From: JADCRZ01 sp037718865
Lineage (GTDB): Bacteria > Bacteroidota > Bacteroidia > Chitinophagales > Chitinophagaceae
DNA: 64,000 nt
Direction: 5' to 3'
Assembly (NCBI GenBank): GCA_037718865.1
Contig: JBBJMP010000001.1
Span: forward strand, 372,001-436,000
The notes under the pieces were generated by a model. That model did no database searches. It saw only the letters and a list, made by a program, of their open reading frames with translations, and was not told the DNA's origin. Every line of letters starts with the position of its first letter. Within the stretch, counting starts at the first letter, position 1. A program made the position numbers and the translations under genes. Of this stretch, positions 8,749 to 18,682 are shown one piece after another.

Positions 8749-11137
8749 ATGCAGCACACGAATGTCAGGTATGAGGGCACATCTTTCACCATTAATTCAC
8801 GGCTTTCTTTCAAGCTTCTTATCGAAAGTTGGAAAGAAAAAATCGCGGAAGACAAGGACGGCCTTCGTGAATTTTACGGTGATTTATTAGAAAGCCTTTC
8901 TGCATATCCGGAAGTGCTGGAGCCGATTAACGACCTTTCCATATTGAAGGATCGCCAGCCGTTAATTGAAAAAATGATGACCTCCATCTTCCCGGTTACG
9001 CTCTCTGACAAAAAAGACCTCTATGCCATTTCAATTCCCTTTACCTATAAAACAATTTATTCTTCCGCCCTGTTCAAAAGCATCTTTCTGAACGAGTCCG
9101 GCGATATGATCATGGTGCCTGATCCTGAAACGGAAAGAGTGATCTCGGAGCAGAAGATCATTATGTCTTATCAGATGATCCTGACTAAATTCTACGGGTT
9201 TGAGTTGCGGGGCGATACTACCACGGTGCACCCGTTTTTAGATCCGGTAACAGGTTTGCAGAAATACCTACAGCTTGAACTTAATTCCAGGTTTATTGAA
9301 GTTAAAGCAAAGGGTAAATTACCTGACCTGGGACAAAACCAGACCTGTATCCGCTTAAAGGACCTCTTGAAGATACCCCGATTACAAGTATTATTACCCC
9401 TCGACCTTTTTGAGTTTGAAGGTTTCGTAATCATAAACATTAAAGATGTTACGGAGCGCGAAGTTATTTCAGATATCAAAAACCGTTTACTGACCGTCCA
9501 TTCCTTCGCGGATATTCATGCGTTTGCGAGCCTGCAGGAGCAAATGCAGAAGCTGATCGGCTTGTCGGATGTGCGCATTGGCATTGCGCCTTTCTTTAAG
9601 ATTAATAATCATTATGTTTTCTCCGATCAATTCAGCCAGAACAGCTTTATATTAAAACACATCCACTCCCAGGAAGAAAAAACAAGAATATGCCTTAAGC
9701 TCATTCAGTTATTTCAGAAACATGATGATTTCCTGGTTATTTCCTCTATTACGCCGGAGGTAGTCAGAGATTATCCCTTTCTTAGGACAATCCTGGAAGA
9801 AGGAGGGAAAAGCCTTATCATATGTCCGCTGCGTTCGGGTAAGGAACTGATCGGTGTGTTGTCTTTCCTGTCTAACACGCCGGGTATGTTGGGTTATTCC
9901 CATATACAGAAAATTGAACCGGCTATACCCTTGTTTGTGCTTGCACTTGAAAAAAGCGCTGAAATTTTAAATAACCAGATCGACAGGGTGATCAAAGAAC
10001 AATTTACCGCTGTCCAATCATCAGTCGAATGGAAATTTACTGAAGCCGCATTGAGTTTCCTTACAAAAAAAAGTAAAGGCGATGACAGTAAAATAGAAAA
10101 TATTGTCTTCGAAGATGTATACCCGTTATACGGGAGCAATCGATATAAGGAATTCATCCACCGAACGTAGCCGGGCTATACAGCAGGATCTGCTGGAGCA
10201 GTTGGGTTTGGCACAGTCTATCATACGAAAAGCACAGGTTACGATAGACTTTCCGCTATTAAAGGTAATCAACTACCGGATAGACAAATACATTTATACT
10301 GTTTCGAACATCCTGTTTTCAGGCGAAGAAATAAGCATCCACAAATTTTTGAAAGAGGAAGTGGTTCAGTTGTTTAATCACCTCAAAACGGTCATTCCGG
10401 AAATACGTAATGATATTGTTAATTACTTTTCTTCAATAGACGATACGGTCCACATGCGCTACCAGCACCGGGCAGCCTTTGAGGAAAGCATTACCCGCAT
10501 AAACCATGAACTGGCTAAGTTTATTGATAAGGAACAGCAGAGCGCCCAGGAGATCTACCCTCACTATTTTGAACGTTTTGCTACCGACGGGGTAGACTTC
10601 AACATTTATATCGGCCAGTCAGTCACACCCGAAAAAGCGTTCAATAGTTTTTATTTGAAAAACCTGAAGCTTTGGCAACTGTCCACTTTAGCCAGGGCCG
10701 CTCAAATGATGCACCGGTTAGAAGAAAAATTATCCTTGCCGTTGGCTACCACTCAACTCATTTTATCACATAGTAGTCCTATTTCTATTAGTTTCCGTAC
10801 GGCAGAAAGAAAGTTTGATGTTGACGGCGCTTATAACATTCGTTATGAGATCATAAAAAAACGGATTGACAAGGTCAGGATCAGGGATACGAATGAACGG
10901 TTAACCCAACCTTATAAAATTGCGATTGTCTACTCACAGCCTAATGAAGCAAATGAATACATAACATATATAGAATACCTGGAAAAGCAGGGCCTCCTGA
11001 CCGGCAAGGTTGAAAAATTCGATCTGGAAGAACTGCAGGGTGTCAGTGGCTTAAAAGCACTTCGCGTTTCGGTTAATATGGAAATGCTGGAAGAAGAAAA
11101 AAGCAGTGAAGAAGAGGCACAACTGGTGAAGCAATAG
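8749..11137 (+). pseudogene. large GAF-like protein split by a one-base frameshift
   Basis: Two overlapping frames read as one protein of about 795 aa. Frame one runs from the ATG at 8749 to near 10133 (ending EDVYPLYG) and then meets a stop at 10170 after a short unrelated tail. Frame two carries on without loss as AIDIRNSSTERSRAIQQDLL to the stop at 11137. One extra base in the run around 10132-10136 accounts for the switch. The middle part (residues about 250-420) looks like a GAF-type sensor domain and the C-terminal half is helical; conserved GAF-annotated proteins of this layout occur in Bacteroidota. It could be a genuine mutation, a programmed shift or a sequencing error. Confidence 0.7.
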
Positions 11138-11233
11138 ATAATGTGCGGATGTGCGAATTGGAGGAAATTTGAGGCCCTTAGTTCCTGACGTGGTTGGTGT
11201 TTTTCTCTACAACGGCTTCTTTACAGATGACTA
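11138..11233. other. left junction of the accessory island
   Basis: Directly after the stop of the GAF-like gene comes TAATGTGCGGATGTGCGAA (about 11140-11158). A near-identical motif on the other strand follows the stop of the gene that borders the right end (50125-50144). The core-like genes stop here and AT-rich cassette-type genes begin. No ORF or palindrome fills the gap. Confidence 0.5.
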
Positions 11234-11461
11234 TCAAGGTTCAGCTGAACCGTCATCAACCAAATGTTCAATGTTTTGTTGATAAGGAAGATTTTGGTCA
11301 ACAGTTATAAATATTTCGAAGTTATTTTCCTTCACAAGTTTCAGCAACTCGCCATTTTTCTTACCTAACCAACCCATGTCACGAACAGCCCAGACTTCAT
11401 GCCCAAATCCAAAGTCGTTGCGTAATTTGCGAGGCAAACTTTCGTCAAGCAAAATTTTCAT
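11234..11461 (-). CDS. DUF5615 PIN-like toxin, C-terminally truncated
   Basis: 75 aa starting MKILLDESLPRKLRNDF, with the acidic D of LLDES and the downstream FITVDQNLPYQQN segment typical of DUF5615 PIN-like proteins. Family members are usually around 110-120 aa; here the homology stops after QQNIE and the last ten residues (HLVDDGSAEP) are unrelated, so the 3' end has been lost at the island boundary. The gene overlaps its DUF433 partner by 17 bp, the usual toxin-antitoxin order. It is probably inactive. Confidence 0.75.
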   Translation of the reverse strand: MKILLDESLPRKLRNDFGFGHEVWAVRDMGWLGKKNGELLKLVKENNFEIFITVDQNLPYQQNIEHLVDDGSAEP

Positions 11462-11675
11462 GCAACATTTTTTCCGAAGTCAGCGATTTTTTTGCCATTT
11501 CCAAAACAGCTAATGCGGATTCTTTGGATACGGAAGGGAAATCATCTAAAAACTCTGGAAGATCTTCACCACCTTCTATATAATCAAAGAGATTTTGTAT
11601 GGGTACCCTCGTCCCAGCGAAAACTGGGGCGCCACTCATTACTTCGAGATCGATGCTCACTTGTGCGTATAACAT
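11445..11675 (-). CDS. DUF433 antitoxin-like protein
   Basis: 76 aa with the DUF433 signature GAPVFAGTRVPIQNLFDYIEGG, a small winged-helix-like domain. DUF433 genes precede DUF5615 toxins in type II toxin-antitoxin operons, as here with a 17-bp overlap. It presumably binds the partner and its own operator. The start at 11675 gives the standard length. Confidence 0.85.
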   Translation of the reverse strand: MLYAQVSIDLEVMSGAPVFAGTRVPIQNLFDYIEGGEDLPEFLDDFPSVSKESALAVLEMAKKSLTSEKMLHENFA

Positions 11676-11757
11676 AATAAAATATTTAAAATATTTATCG
11701 ATGCAAAGATAATAAAAATTAGGACTACTGTTGCCTCCGGGGATCTCTCTGTAGCAT

Positions 11758-11956
11758 GTCGCTTACGTGGAAGCATTTAGAAAGTTGGGGCATTTGAAAT
11801 TCGCCCGGCTAACAAATGCTCAACATTGATTTATTGTTCAAATATATTCCAAATGCTCAACATTGTTCCGTCCGCCGGAACAATTGCCCAATAATGATCC
11901 ACAGTTCAACCACGGCTTACGTCAGCCCCAATTTTTTAAATGCATTGTTATGGGGC
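11758..11956. repeat. attC-like site 1
   Basis: A long imperfect palindrome. The left arm GAAGCATTTAGAAAGTTGGGG is answered near the end by CCCCAATTTTTTAAATGC, followed by ATTGTTATG. Inner part has the boxes CCGTCCGCCGGAAC and TTCAACCACGG also seen at site 21 (46828-47033), of which it is a close relative. The stretch 11957-12104 beyond it holds no convincing gene. Confidence 0.7.
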
Positions 11957-12104
11957 GTACTTCCAGTTTGCTAGATTGTTTCAAAACAAATTATAAAACC
12001 CTTTATTCCTATAAGAATAATTCCTCTTTTGGTTGCGTCCATTTTTAATAATACTTCTCTACTATTAAATCGGTAAAACACAGCCGCTAAAAGCGCTTTA
12101 GATT

Positions 12105-12470
12105 TTAAATTTTTGAGGTCGGAACCATAAATTTGTTTTTTTTGTCTTCAATCTCTCCTTCGGCGTACTGAAGCATATCAATATGCTTACTTTGAATTGT
12201 TTCAAAATAGTCCTCTGTCACCTTTTTAGTCTGGACATTGGAATAAGGTCTAAAATATTCCCAGATTAAAAAGTATATTTTCATAATTTCTTCCAATTCT
12301 ATCGGTGTCGTGTCAAGTCGGTATCCTAATAAAACCGTTAAAAAAAATGGTTGCCTTTGAAAAATTTCATCGGAAGTTGAATTCACATATTCTGCATCGA
12401 TATTATCAATTTTATTTGCCAGTACTGTCACCTCAGTAACTTCACTTAAGTCATTGTCTGTGATTTCCAT
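12105..12470 (-). CDS. hypothetical cassette protein
   Basis: 121 aa, acidic, no signal peptide or membrane helix, mostly helical by composition. I do not recognise a family. It is a single gene between attC-like site 1 and the composite site at 12505-12977, in the common leftward orientation of the array. Confidence 0.6.
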   Translation of the reverse strand: MEITDNDLSEVTEVTVLANKIDNIDAEYVNSTSDEIFQRQPFFLTVLLGYRLDTTPIELEEIMKIYFLIWEYFRPYSNVQTKKVTEDYFETIQSKHIDMLQYAEGEIEDKKNKFMVPTSKI

Positions 12471-12504
12471 AATATATAAATTAGCGAATACTGTTCAATA
12501 GTAT

Positions 12505-12977
12505 GCCCCATAACGTGTCGGGTATTACCGAAGGCGGCCTAAAGTTATTTAAAATATCAGCGTGATACGCCGCTTTCGGTAATACCATGTTAACCGACGT
12601 TGACGCTGCTGATCAGGGTGCAAGCGGTTGTGTAAGGAAAAATAATTTCGCTAATTTCCGATTGGCGAAGTTATTTTTCCTGGTCAGGACGGACCACTTC
12701 ATCTTGCACATAACTATGTTGCCGTTGGGTTGACTACGGGTTAAATCACCTTTCTTTTACGAGGTAAATACGGTACTGGAAAAATTGACTTTGCAAAAAA
12801 TAGTGGGTAACTTCACCGGGTGAGCCGGGCGCTTCGGCTGCTGATAGAAAATATGATGCATAAGTTAGCAAACAAAAGCTAAGTTAATAACGTCCGCTGG
12901 AACTTATGTTGCCGATGCAGAAATAATGTTCAGGATTACAACGTCCAGCCCTGCTATTGCTAATGCAGTGTTAGCCG
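12505..12977. repeat. composite attC-like site 2
   Basis: Starts with CATAACGTGTCGGG and contains a short 90-bp palindrome (GGTATTACCGAAGGCGGC against GCCGCTTTCGGTAATACC, ending TGTTAACCG near 12597), then a hairpin GGAAAAATAATTTCGC against GCGAAGTTATTTTTCC (about 12637-12682), then the right half of an ordinary long site ending GCCCTGCTATTGCTAATGC and TGTTAGCC at about 12977. The first 331 bp are a copy of the repeat beside the recombinase. No gene is present between 12471 and 13091. Confidence 0.7.
12509..12839 (+). repeat. 331-bp repeat, distal copy
   Basis: Colinear without indels with 48764-49094 (constant offset 36,255). I see three mismatches: one in GAGGTAAATACGG versus GAGGTTAATACGG and two in the following 20 bp. 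The copy ends in the word GGCT, after which the two loci diverge: here an ordinary attC-like right half follows. Confidence 0.95.
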
Positions 12978-13091
12978 TTCTGTCAATCAAGTACAAAGTG
13001 TAATTAAACACAAAAACTAACTTTACATCACAGCAAAGATTGAACAACGCAAAGGGTGAAACGAAAATGTATTATGAAGAGTAAGTTGTAG

Positions 13092-13928
13092 TTATTTCAA
13101 TGTTTCTGTCAATTTCTTAAATAGTGAAGGCATAGAAGCCGCCAACACCTTTCCATCAAAATGGCCACCATCAAACTCCAGATATTGATACTTTAGTTTT
13201 TGTCTATCAAGTTGTTGAATAAATCTTTTGTGTTGTGGCACTATAAAATCAAATTGATCATGCTTTCCGACAGCCATATAAATGAAAGTATTTTCAGAAG
13301 GAGTTATATGCTTTATCAATGAAAAGATATTTGTACTATCAGGCACAACAGAATTTTCATCACCAAATGAAATTCTTAGACTATTTATTACATAGTTTAA
13401 TGGAGACTGAGGTGTTAACGGAATATCATAAGACGGAGCATTGATAAGTCCACTTATATCCGCAACGAATTTAAACCTTTCGGGATGTTTAAGTCCAATT
13501 AATAATGCTCCGTAACCTCCCATTGAAAACCCGCCTATTGCCTGTCGTTTAGCATCGATATTATATTTTTTGTCTATATATTTGAATAATTCAAGGGACA
13601 TAAAATCTTCGTACCTATTGTTAGGATTGGAATATGAGTTCACATACCAGGAAGTGTCTGCATAAGGAGTAACAATTATAAGTTCCTTGTCTTTAATTTC
13701 CAATAGTAAATTAGTTTTCAAAAAACTGTTATTGTCCGCGGACCACCAATGCAATAAATAAAATATTGGATATTGTTTGGCAACATCGTAGTTTGATGGA
13801 AGAATAACGGTTGTCGGTATCTTTTTTTTAAGAATGCCTGAATAAATAGTGTCAACTTTAACAGATTGACTGAAACCATAACCTATCATAAAGAAAATGC
13901 TGGAAACAAATACTATAATTATTTTCAT
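13092..13928 (-). CDS. secreted esterase, esterase-D/PF00756-like alpha/beta hydrolase
   Basis: 278 aa with an N-terminal signal peptide (about residues 1-20, ending GFSQS). The nucleophile elbow is GGFSMGGYGA, an acidic residue lies in the AVGKHDQFDF segment and a late histidine in EFDGGHFDG, giving a Ser-Asp-His set. Related enzymes are feruloyl and acyl esterases. The usual HG dipeptide of the oxyanion strand (LLHGWSG) reads LLHWWSADN here, an odd substitution. Single-gene cassette between sites 2 and 3. Confidence 0.85.
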   Translation of the reverse strand: MKIIIVFVSSIFFMIGYGFSQSVKVDTIYSGILKKKIPTTVILPSNYDVAKQYPIFYLLHWWSADNNSFLKTNLLLEIKDKELIIVTPYADTSWYVNSYSNPNNRYEDFMSLELFKYIDKKYNIDAKRQAIGGFSMGGYGALLIGLKHPERFKFVADISGLINAPSYDIPLTPQSPLNYVINSLRISFGDENSVVPDSTNIFSLIKHITPSENTFIYMAVGKHDQFDFIVPQHKRFIQQLDRQKLKYQYLEFDGGHFDGKVLAASMPSLFKKLTETLK

Positions 13929-14054
13929 GCTTAAAAAGTTAATTTTTCAACCGGATGTTTAAGGTCAACAAAATGAAAGATAGAACAAACAAATGGTTAA
14001 TCAAAGCGTCACTGAAGCAATCTATTTTTAACGCAGCTCTTCAAGATGTTAAGT

Positions 14055-14155
14055 GGCGGCTAACGAGTTCGCATTGCAGCAGGTGAGGAATTTATGTTCG
14101 TCCAGGTCGGAACAAATGCTGAATAATATTTCCTGCTCAATATAAGATAATAAAC
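14055..14155. repeat. attC-like site 3, left half only
   Basis: Begins GGCGGCTAACGAGTTCGC and continues with GCAGCAGGTGAGGAATT and TTCGTCCAGG, matching the left half of the long sites. The right half is missing: the sequence runs into the broken tyrosine recombinase at 14163, so a deletion or one-ended insertion joined them. Confidence 0.65.
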
Positions 14156-14162
14156 CGGGGCT

Positions 14163-14393
14163 ATGAAAAAAGCAGGTTTTGCAGAAAACGGATTTACATC
14201 GCATACGCTGCGCCACAGCTTTGCCACCCACATGTTGGATAATGGCAGCAACATACACGTAATAAAAACCTTACTGGGCCATAGTAAATTAGAAACCACC
14301 ATGGTGTATTTGCATTTACAGCAACATACACAATTTGGCATCGTATCGCCCTTGGATAAATTATCTGGAGGCACCCATGGCACAGCAGCTTAG
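14163..14393 (+). pseudogene. IS91-associated tyrosine recombinase, 3' fragment
   Basis: Only the last ~76 residues remain, with the HTLRHSFATHML box, LLGHSKLETTMVYLHL and the tail FGIVSPLD. It matches the C terminus of the intact recombinase at 17155-18057. The catalytic arginine of box I and the whole N-terminal domain are gone. It overlaps the downstream transposase start by 17 bp, as in the intact unit. Confidence 0.85.
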
Positions 14394-15587
14394 CGAAATA
14401 AGGCAATTATTACAACAAAAAATATTTGGTCATAAAAGCATCAGCAATTTTAATATCTGCAGCCAGGCAATACTCAGCAGGCTGAATAAATGCCACACAG
14501 CAGCAATAGGCGTACACCATTTAAAATGTAATAAAACAAGTTGTGGTAACCAGCTTTACCAATACCATAGTTGTAATGACAGGCATTGCCCTAATTGTGG
14601 CGGATTAAAAAAAGAACAATGGCTGCAGGATAGAATGTGTGAACTGCTACCAACTACTTATTACCATATAGTATTTACACTGCCGCAAGAGCTTCGCAGT
14701 TTAGTAATGGGCAATAGAACAGCGCTGTTTAATTTGTTATTTGATGCCGGGCATTACACCATCAACACGTTGAGTGCCGATGTGAAATGGCTGGGTGCAA
14801 AACCGGGTATAGTATCCATCCTGCACACCAATGGGCAAGATTTAAGTTTTCATCCACATATACATTGCATAGTAAGTGGTGGCCGCATCAATGCTGCAGG
14901 CAAATGGGTAAAAGAAAAAAGAGCCAATGGCGCATACCTGTTTCCAAAAGATGCCATGCAAAAAATATACAAAGCCTATTTTATAAAAATGCTGCGAAAG
15001 TTACTAACACAGCAGGCGTTAAAAATAGAAGATCCAGGAGTTCCAGAAAAAACAATAGATCAGTTAGCTGGCTTAAGATGGAATGTGCATGCCAATGCAC
15101 CCTTTGGCGGGCCAGCACAAATACTGGAATACTTAGGCCGATACACCCACAAAACAGCCATAACAGCGCATAGAATAACGGAAATAACAGATACGGAAAT
15201 AACCTTTAATTATAAGGATTATGCGGATGGAAAAAAGCAAAAACCAATGACACTAAGCCACCAGGAGTTTGTCCGCCGCTTTGAACAGCATATACTACCC
15301 AGGCGGTTTGTAAAAATAAGGCATGGCGGATACCTGGCACACAATGGCAAAAACACAAGGATAGCAGCTATACACCAACAATTAAATTTGCCCAAACCCA
15401 TGCCTAAAATAATCATACCATTTTTAGCCTGCAAATGCTGCAGCGAACCGGAACAGATTACAGTGTATGCCCAAAATGCAAGGAAGGTAAAATGGAAATA
15501 ACAGCCAGTTACTTAAACCATAATGGCACATTGGTAAACGTAAAAGATTTACAAAGGCAGCGGATAAAAAACAAAGCATCGCCCTAA
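14377..15587 (+). pseudogene. IS91-like (HUH, Y2) transposase, copy A, frameshifted near its end
   Basis: Starts MAQQLSEIRQLLQQK. It has an N-terminal zinc-binding region (CGNQLYQYHSCNDRHCPNCGG), the HUH motif in FHPHIHCIVSGG and the two-tyrosine motif YLGRY. The main frame stops at 15501, but the expected tail (LQRTGTDYSVCPKCKEGKME and onward to the TAA at 15587) continues in another frame; losing one T from the run near 15421 explains it. Rolling-circle type elements of this family move without terminal repeats. Confident as a family member, probably inactive. Confidence 0.85.
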
Positions 15588-15774
15588 AAAAATTATATAA
15601 AATCCTACAAGCCTATTGACAAACCCAAAAAATTATGGCCACAAAAAACCGACAAAAACCAACTGGATTGGGTAAGGGAAAGTGTAAACAAAAACAAACT
15701 AACCACTAGCAAAAACTCACATAAAAGAAAAAGTGAAGACGCATAAAGTCTACAAATACTCCTAAACCCGACCG

Positions 15775-15896
15775 GTGTCGCTGAACAGCGTATAGCCAAA
15801 AGCCCCGAAGTCTAATCTTCAGGGCTTTTGTGTTTTTATTTTAAACAGCTTTATTTTCCTCGGGGCTTATCGGCAATACTGCTAAATGTTAAATGT
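15775..15896. repeat. attC-like site 4 with embedded terminator-like hairpin
   Basis: GGTGTCGCTGAACAGCG opens the site. The outer stem is GTATAGCCAAAAGCCCCGA against TCGGGGCTTATCGGCAATAC, ending TGTTAAATG. Inside, AAAAGCCCCGAAG and CTTCAGGGCTTTT form a second hairpin followed by GTGTTTTTATTTT, which resembles a Rho-independent terminator. The same design follows the second IS91-like unit (22097-22212). It may be the 3' end of the IS91-like element, an attC-like site, or both. The 190 bp between 15588 and 15774 hold no gene. Confidence 0.6.
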
Positions 15897-15907
15897 TTTA
15901 TGCGCTT

Positions 15908-16927
15908 TTATTCAGATATGTTGAATTTTCTCAAAATTTCAGAGAATGTGTTGTATCTGCCAATTATTTCACCAGCTTTATTTACAACTATATAAGAAGG
16001 GAATGCATTAATGCTTAGGCTTTCCGTAAGTTTTTTAATTGCTGGCTGCAAATAGTTAGGCCAGGAATAATGATTTTTAAAAAGATAATCTTTCCATTCT
16101 TTACTATACTCATCAGTTGATATACCAATAACTGAAATTTTATTTTGTGTGATTCGTTGAAGGTTCGCTTGTATTATTTTATGTTCCTTCCGACATGGAA
16201 CACAGGCTAAAAACCAAAAGTCTAAAATATAGAAATCTGCATTCTTTAATGATAGAGACGTGACCTTATTCTGTTTGTTTATAAACTTAAAATCTAAAAC
16301 GTTTAAATTATTTACGGATAAAATATTTTTCATACGTTCAATGACATCAGGATATAGCCGAAACCAAGAAAACATTTCTCCTTGTTTTGTAAATGTTTCT
16401 TTGAGCTCTATAAGTTTATTTTTGTCATTTTGATTTTGATTTAGATACAGCATGCCTGCCCACAAAGAAAATGGGTTCTCTAAATTACTTTGTATTTTAG
16501 AGAGAAGGAATTTGTTGATTTGAACTGTGTCTTTTGTTTTGAAGTAACTCGAGAATTCCCTGTTAAAGTTGCTCACATAATAATACATGGGTGAATTAAT
16601 AATAGTGTCAATTATTAATTTAGTTGAGTCTACATGAGCATGAATTTTTATGTTGCCAGTGTCTAACCAAATCTGCTTCCATAATTTTTTCCCATTTACG
16701 TAACAACCAATATTGTATAAGTCAATATTTGTTTTGGCAAAATAAAAATCGATTGTGTCTTTGTATTTGGAACTAAACGTCTCCTTAAAACTAAAATCTT
16801 CGACATCAATTTTCTCAATTTGTGCGTCTGCCCTTAGTATCAATTGAATTTTTGTCTGCCCAGTTGCCTGACAACTAAATATTAGGAGAGCGATGATTAT
16901 CTGGTAGGGTATCATATAATTGCGCAT
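15908..16927 (-). CDS. secreted TlpA-like thioredoxin-fold protein
   Basis: 339 aa with a signal peptide ending SCQATGQT (the SC may be a lipobox). The N-terminal two thirds resemble the beta-rich DUF4369-type region found before thioredoxin domains in Bacteroidota. The C-terminal ~120 residues form a TlpA-like domain with active site FLACVPCRKEH (CxxC) and the cis-proline region INAFPSYIVVN. Role: periplasmic thiol-disulfide exchange, inferred. Single-gene cassette. Confidence 0.85.
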   Translation of the reverse strand: MRNYMIPYQIIIALLIFSCQATGQTKIQLILRADAQIEKIDVEDFSFKETFSSKYKDTIDFYFAKTNIDLYNIGCYVNGKKLWKQIWLDTGNIKIHAHVDSTKLIIDTIINSPMYYYVSNFNREFSSYFKTKDTVQINKFLLSKIQSNLENPFSLWAGMLYLNQNQNDKNKLIELKETFTKQGEMFSWFRLYPDVIERMKNILSVNNLNVLDFKFINKQNKVTSLSLKNADFYILDFWFLACVPCRKEHKIIQANLQRITQNKISVIGISTDEYSKEWKDYLFKNHYSWPNYLQPAIKKLTESLSINAFPSYIVVNKAGEIIGRYNTFSEILRKFNISE

Positions 16928-17088
16928 AACGGATCAGGGCTTGGCGAAGGTTGGGACGTCCGTGTTCCGTCTGCCCGCTTGGCCGTAAGTTTATTTTATC
17001 ACGGCCAAGTTACAAAAGCCGATTAGAATTACCAATGCTCTTAAGGCTTTATTCCTCTGCCCAACTTTTGCCAAACCCAGGTTCAAGC
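16923..17088. repeat. attC-like site 5
   Basis: CATAAC box, left arm GGGCTTGGCGAAGGTTGGG and right arm CCCAACTTTTGCCAAACCC, then AGGTTCAAGC. The inner part carries GACGTCCGTGTTCCGTCTGCCCGC and a small hairpin (TTGGCCGT against ACGGCCAA). It precedes the second IS91-like unit. Confidence 0.75.
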
Positions 17089-17154
17089 AACACCTTCGGT
17101 GAGAACCTTCTAATAAGATTCTGCCACCTTTGCCTTTCATCAAAAACATTAAAA

Positions 17155-18057
17155 ATGAAAGGTAATGAGATTTCAGCAAAGGAACTTCGGGCAGATGCTG
17201 TAGCGTGGCTGGCCAAACTGCACCAAACCATGCAAATAAAGTCGTATGGTAAGGGAAGCGTACGCAATTACTGTCAGGAGATGACGCTTCTCTTTAAGTA
17301 CTACAACCATAAAGCAGTTGCAGACATTCAGCAGTCAGATATAGAACAGTATATGCAGTACATAAAAGAAGTGCATAAAGTAGGCCGTGCAAAATGCCGC
17401 AGCGTGGCACAAGCCTGCAGCTTTTTCTTTAAACGTATCCTGCCAGCGCCTTACATTGTGCCCTCTAACCTCTATCCTAAAAAGCAGTTTATCCTACCCA
17501 ACATTATGACGGAAGAGGAGATAGTTCATCTCTTTGCAGCGCCACTAAGTGTAAAAGAGTATTGTGTAATCGGTTTACTCTATGGTTGCGGCCTGCGCAT
17601 AAGCGAAGTATGCCTGCTGCGCTTACAAGACATAGAGAGCGCTAATCAACGGCTAAAAGTTTTTCAGGGAAAGGGAGCCAAAGACCGCTACACCCTGCTG
17701 CCTGTAAAGTTGCTGGAGCAATTGCGCCTGCTGTACGTGCAGGAAGGGCGGCCGAAGCAATATTTATTTACCAGCAAGCAAACCAAAAGAGCCATGCATG
17801 TGCGCAGTTTGCAATTGGTGGTAAACAGCGCTATGGACAAAGCAGGATTTAAAACAAAGCCCTTTACAGCCCACACGCTGCGGCACAGCTTTGCCACGCA
17901 CATGCTTAATTGTGGCAACAATATCCACGTGATAAAAACCTTGCTGGGCCACAGCAAGATCGAAACTACCATGGTGTACTTGCATTTGCAAAAACATACG
18001 CAGCTTGGCATTGTTTCTCCCTTAGATGCAGTAGTGTATGGAGCAGCCGCTAAATGA
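17155..18057 (+). CDS. IS91-associated tyrosine recombinase (XerC/D-like)
   Basis: 300 aa from the ATG at 17155 (MKGNEISAKEL); the longer open frame upstream covers the attC-like site and is not coding. SAM-like N-terminal domain (residues about 10-110), then catalytic residues Arg in YGCGLRISEV, Lys in GKGAKDRY, HTLRHSFATHM, LLGHSKIETT and the nucleophile Tyr in MVYLHL. Such recombinases accompany IS91-like transposases in Bacteroidota, where they may resolve or assist integration. All catalytic residues are present. Confidence 0.9.
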   Translation: MKGNEISAKELRADAVAWLAKLHQTMQIKSYGKGSVRNYCQEMTLLFKYYNHKAVADIQQSDIEQYMQYIKEVHKVGRAKCRSVAQACSFFFKRILPAPYIVPSNLYPKKQFILPNIMTEEEIVHLFAAPLSVKEYCVIGLLYGCGLRISEVCLLRLQDIESANQRLKVFQGKGAKDRYTLLPVKLLEQLRLLYVQEGRPKQYLFTSKQTKRAMHVRSLQLVVNSAMDKAGFKTKPFTAHTLRHSFATHMLNCGNNIHVIKTLLGHSKIETTMVYLHLQKHTQLGIVSPLDAVVYGAAAK

Positions 18058-18560
18058 GAGAAGGCAACTGCTGCAATCAAAAATATTTGCCCACCCCATC
18101 ACCACAAGTTTTAATAGTTACAGCCAGGCTGTATTAAGCAAACTAAGTCGCTGTCACACGGCTGCTATTGGTGTGCACCATTATCAATGCAGCAATGCAA
18201 GCTGCTCTCACTTGCATTACCAATACCATAGCTGTGGCAACAGGCATTGCCCCAGTTGTGGCGGTACAAGGCGTGCACAGTGGATAGAAGACAGAATGGG
18301 CGAGTTGCTCCCCACTACTTATTTTCACCTGGTATTTACCCTGCCACAGGAACTACGCAGGTTGTGCATGGGCAACAGGAAGCTGCTGTTTGGTTTACTC
18401 TTTGAAGCTGCACAGCATACCATTACCACACTGTCTAAAGACAAAAAATACCTAGGTGGTACACCGGGCATCGTAAGCATACTGCATACTCATGGACAAG
18501 ACCTCAGCTTTCACCCACACACGCATAACATAGTAAGCGGCGGAGGTATGGATGGCGCTG
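18038..18560 (+). pseudogene. IS91-like transposase, copy B, 5' part
   Basis: Starts MEQPLNERRQLLQSK inside the end of the recombinase gene and includes the zinc-binding region and HUH motif (FHPHTHNIVSGG). It breaks at 18560 where IS21 has inserted; the next codons of the gene resume at 21217. The second histidine is followed by Asn rather than Cys as in copy A. Confidence 0.9.
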
Positions 18561-18682
18561 TGTAGCCGGTAAGCGATAATGCAGAGTTTTTCGTAATTAG
18601 AAGTGCAGAGTTTTTGGTAACAAGACTGCAGAGAAAATGGTAACAGGACTGCAGAGTTAATTTCAAAAATAATTCAGTTGTT

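Noticed and set aside
11863..12048. 61-aa plus-strand ORF over attC-like site 1
   Set aside because: It only translates the palindrome and flanking AT-rich DNA.
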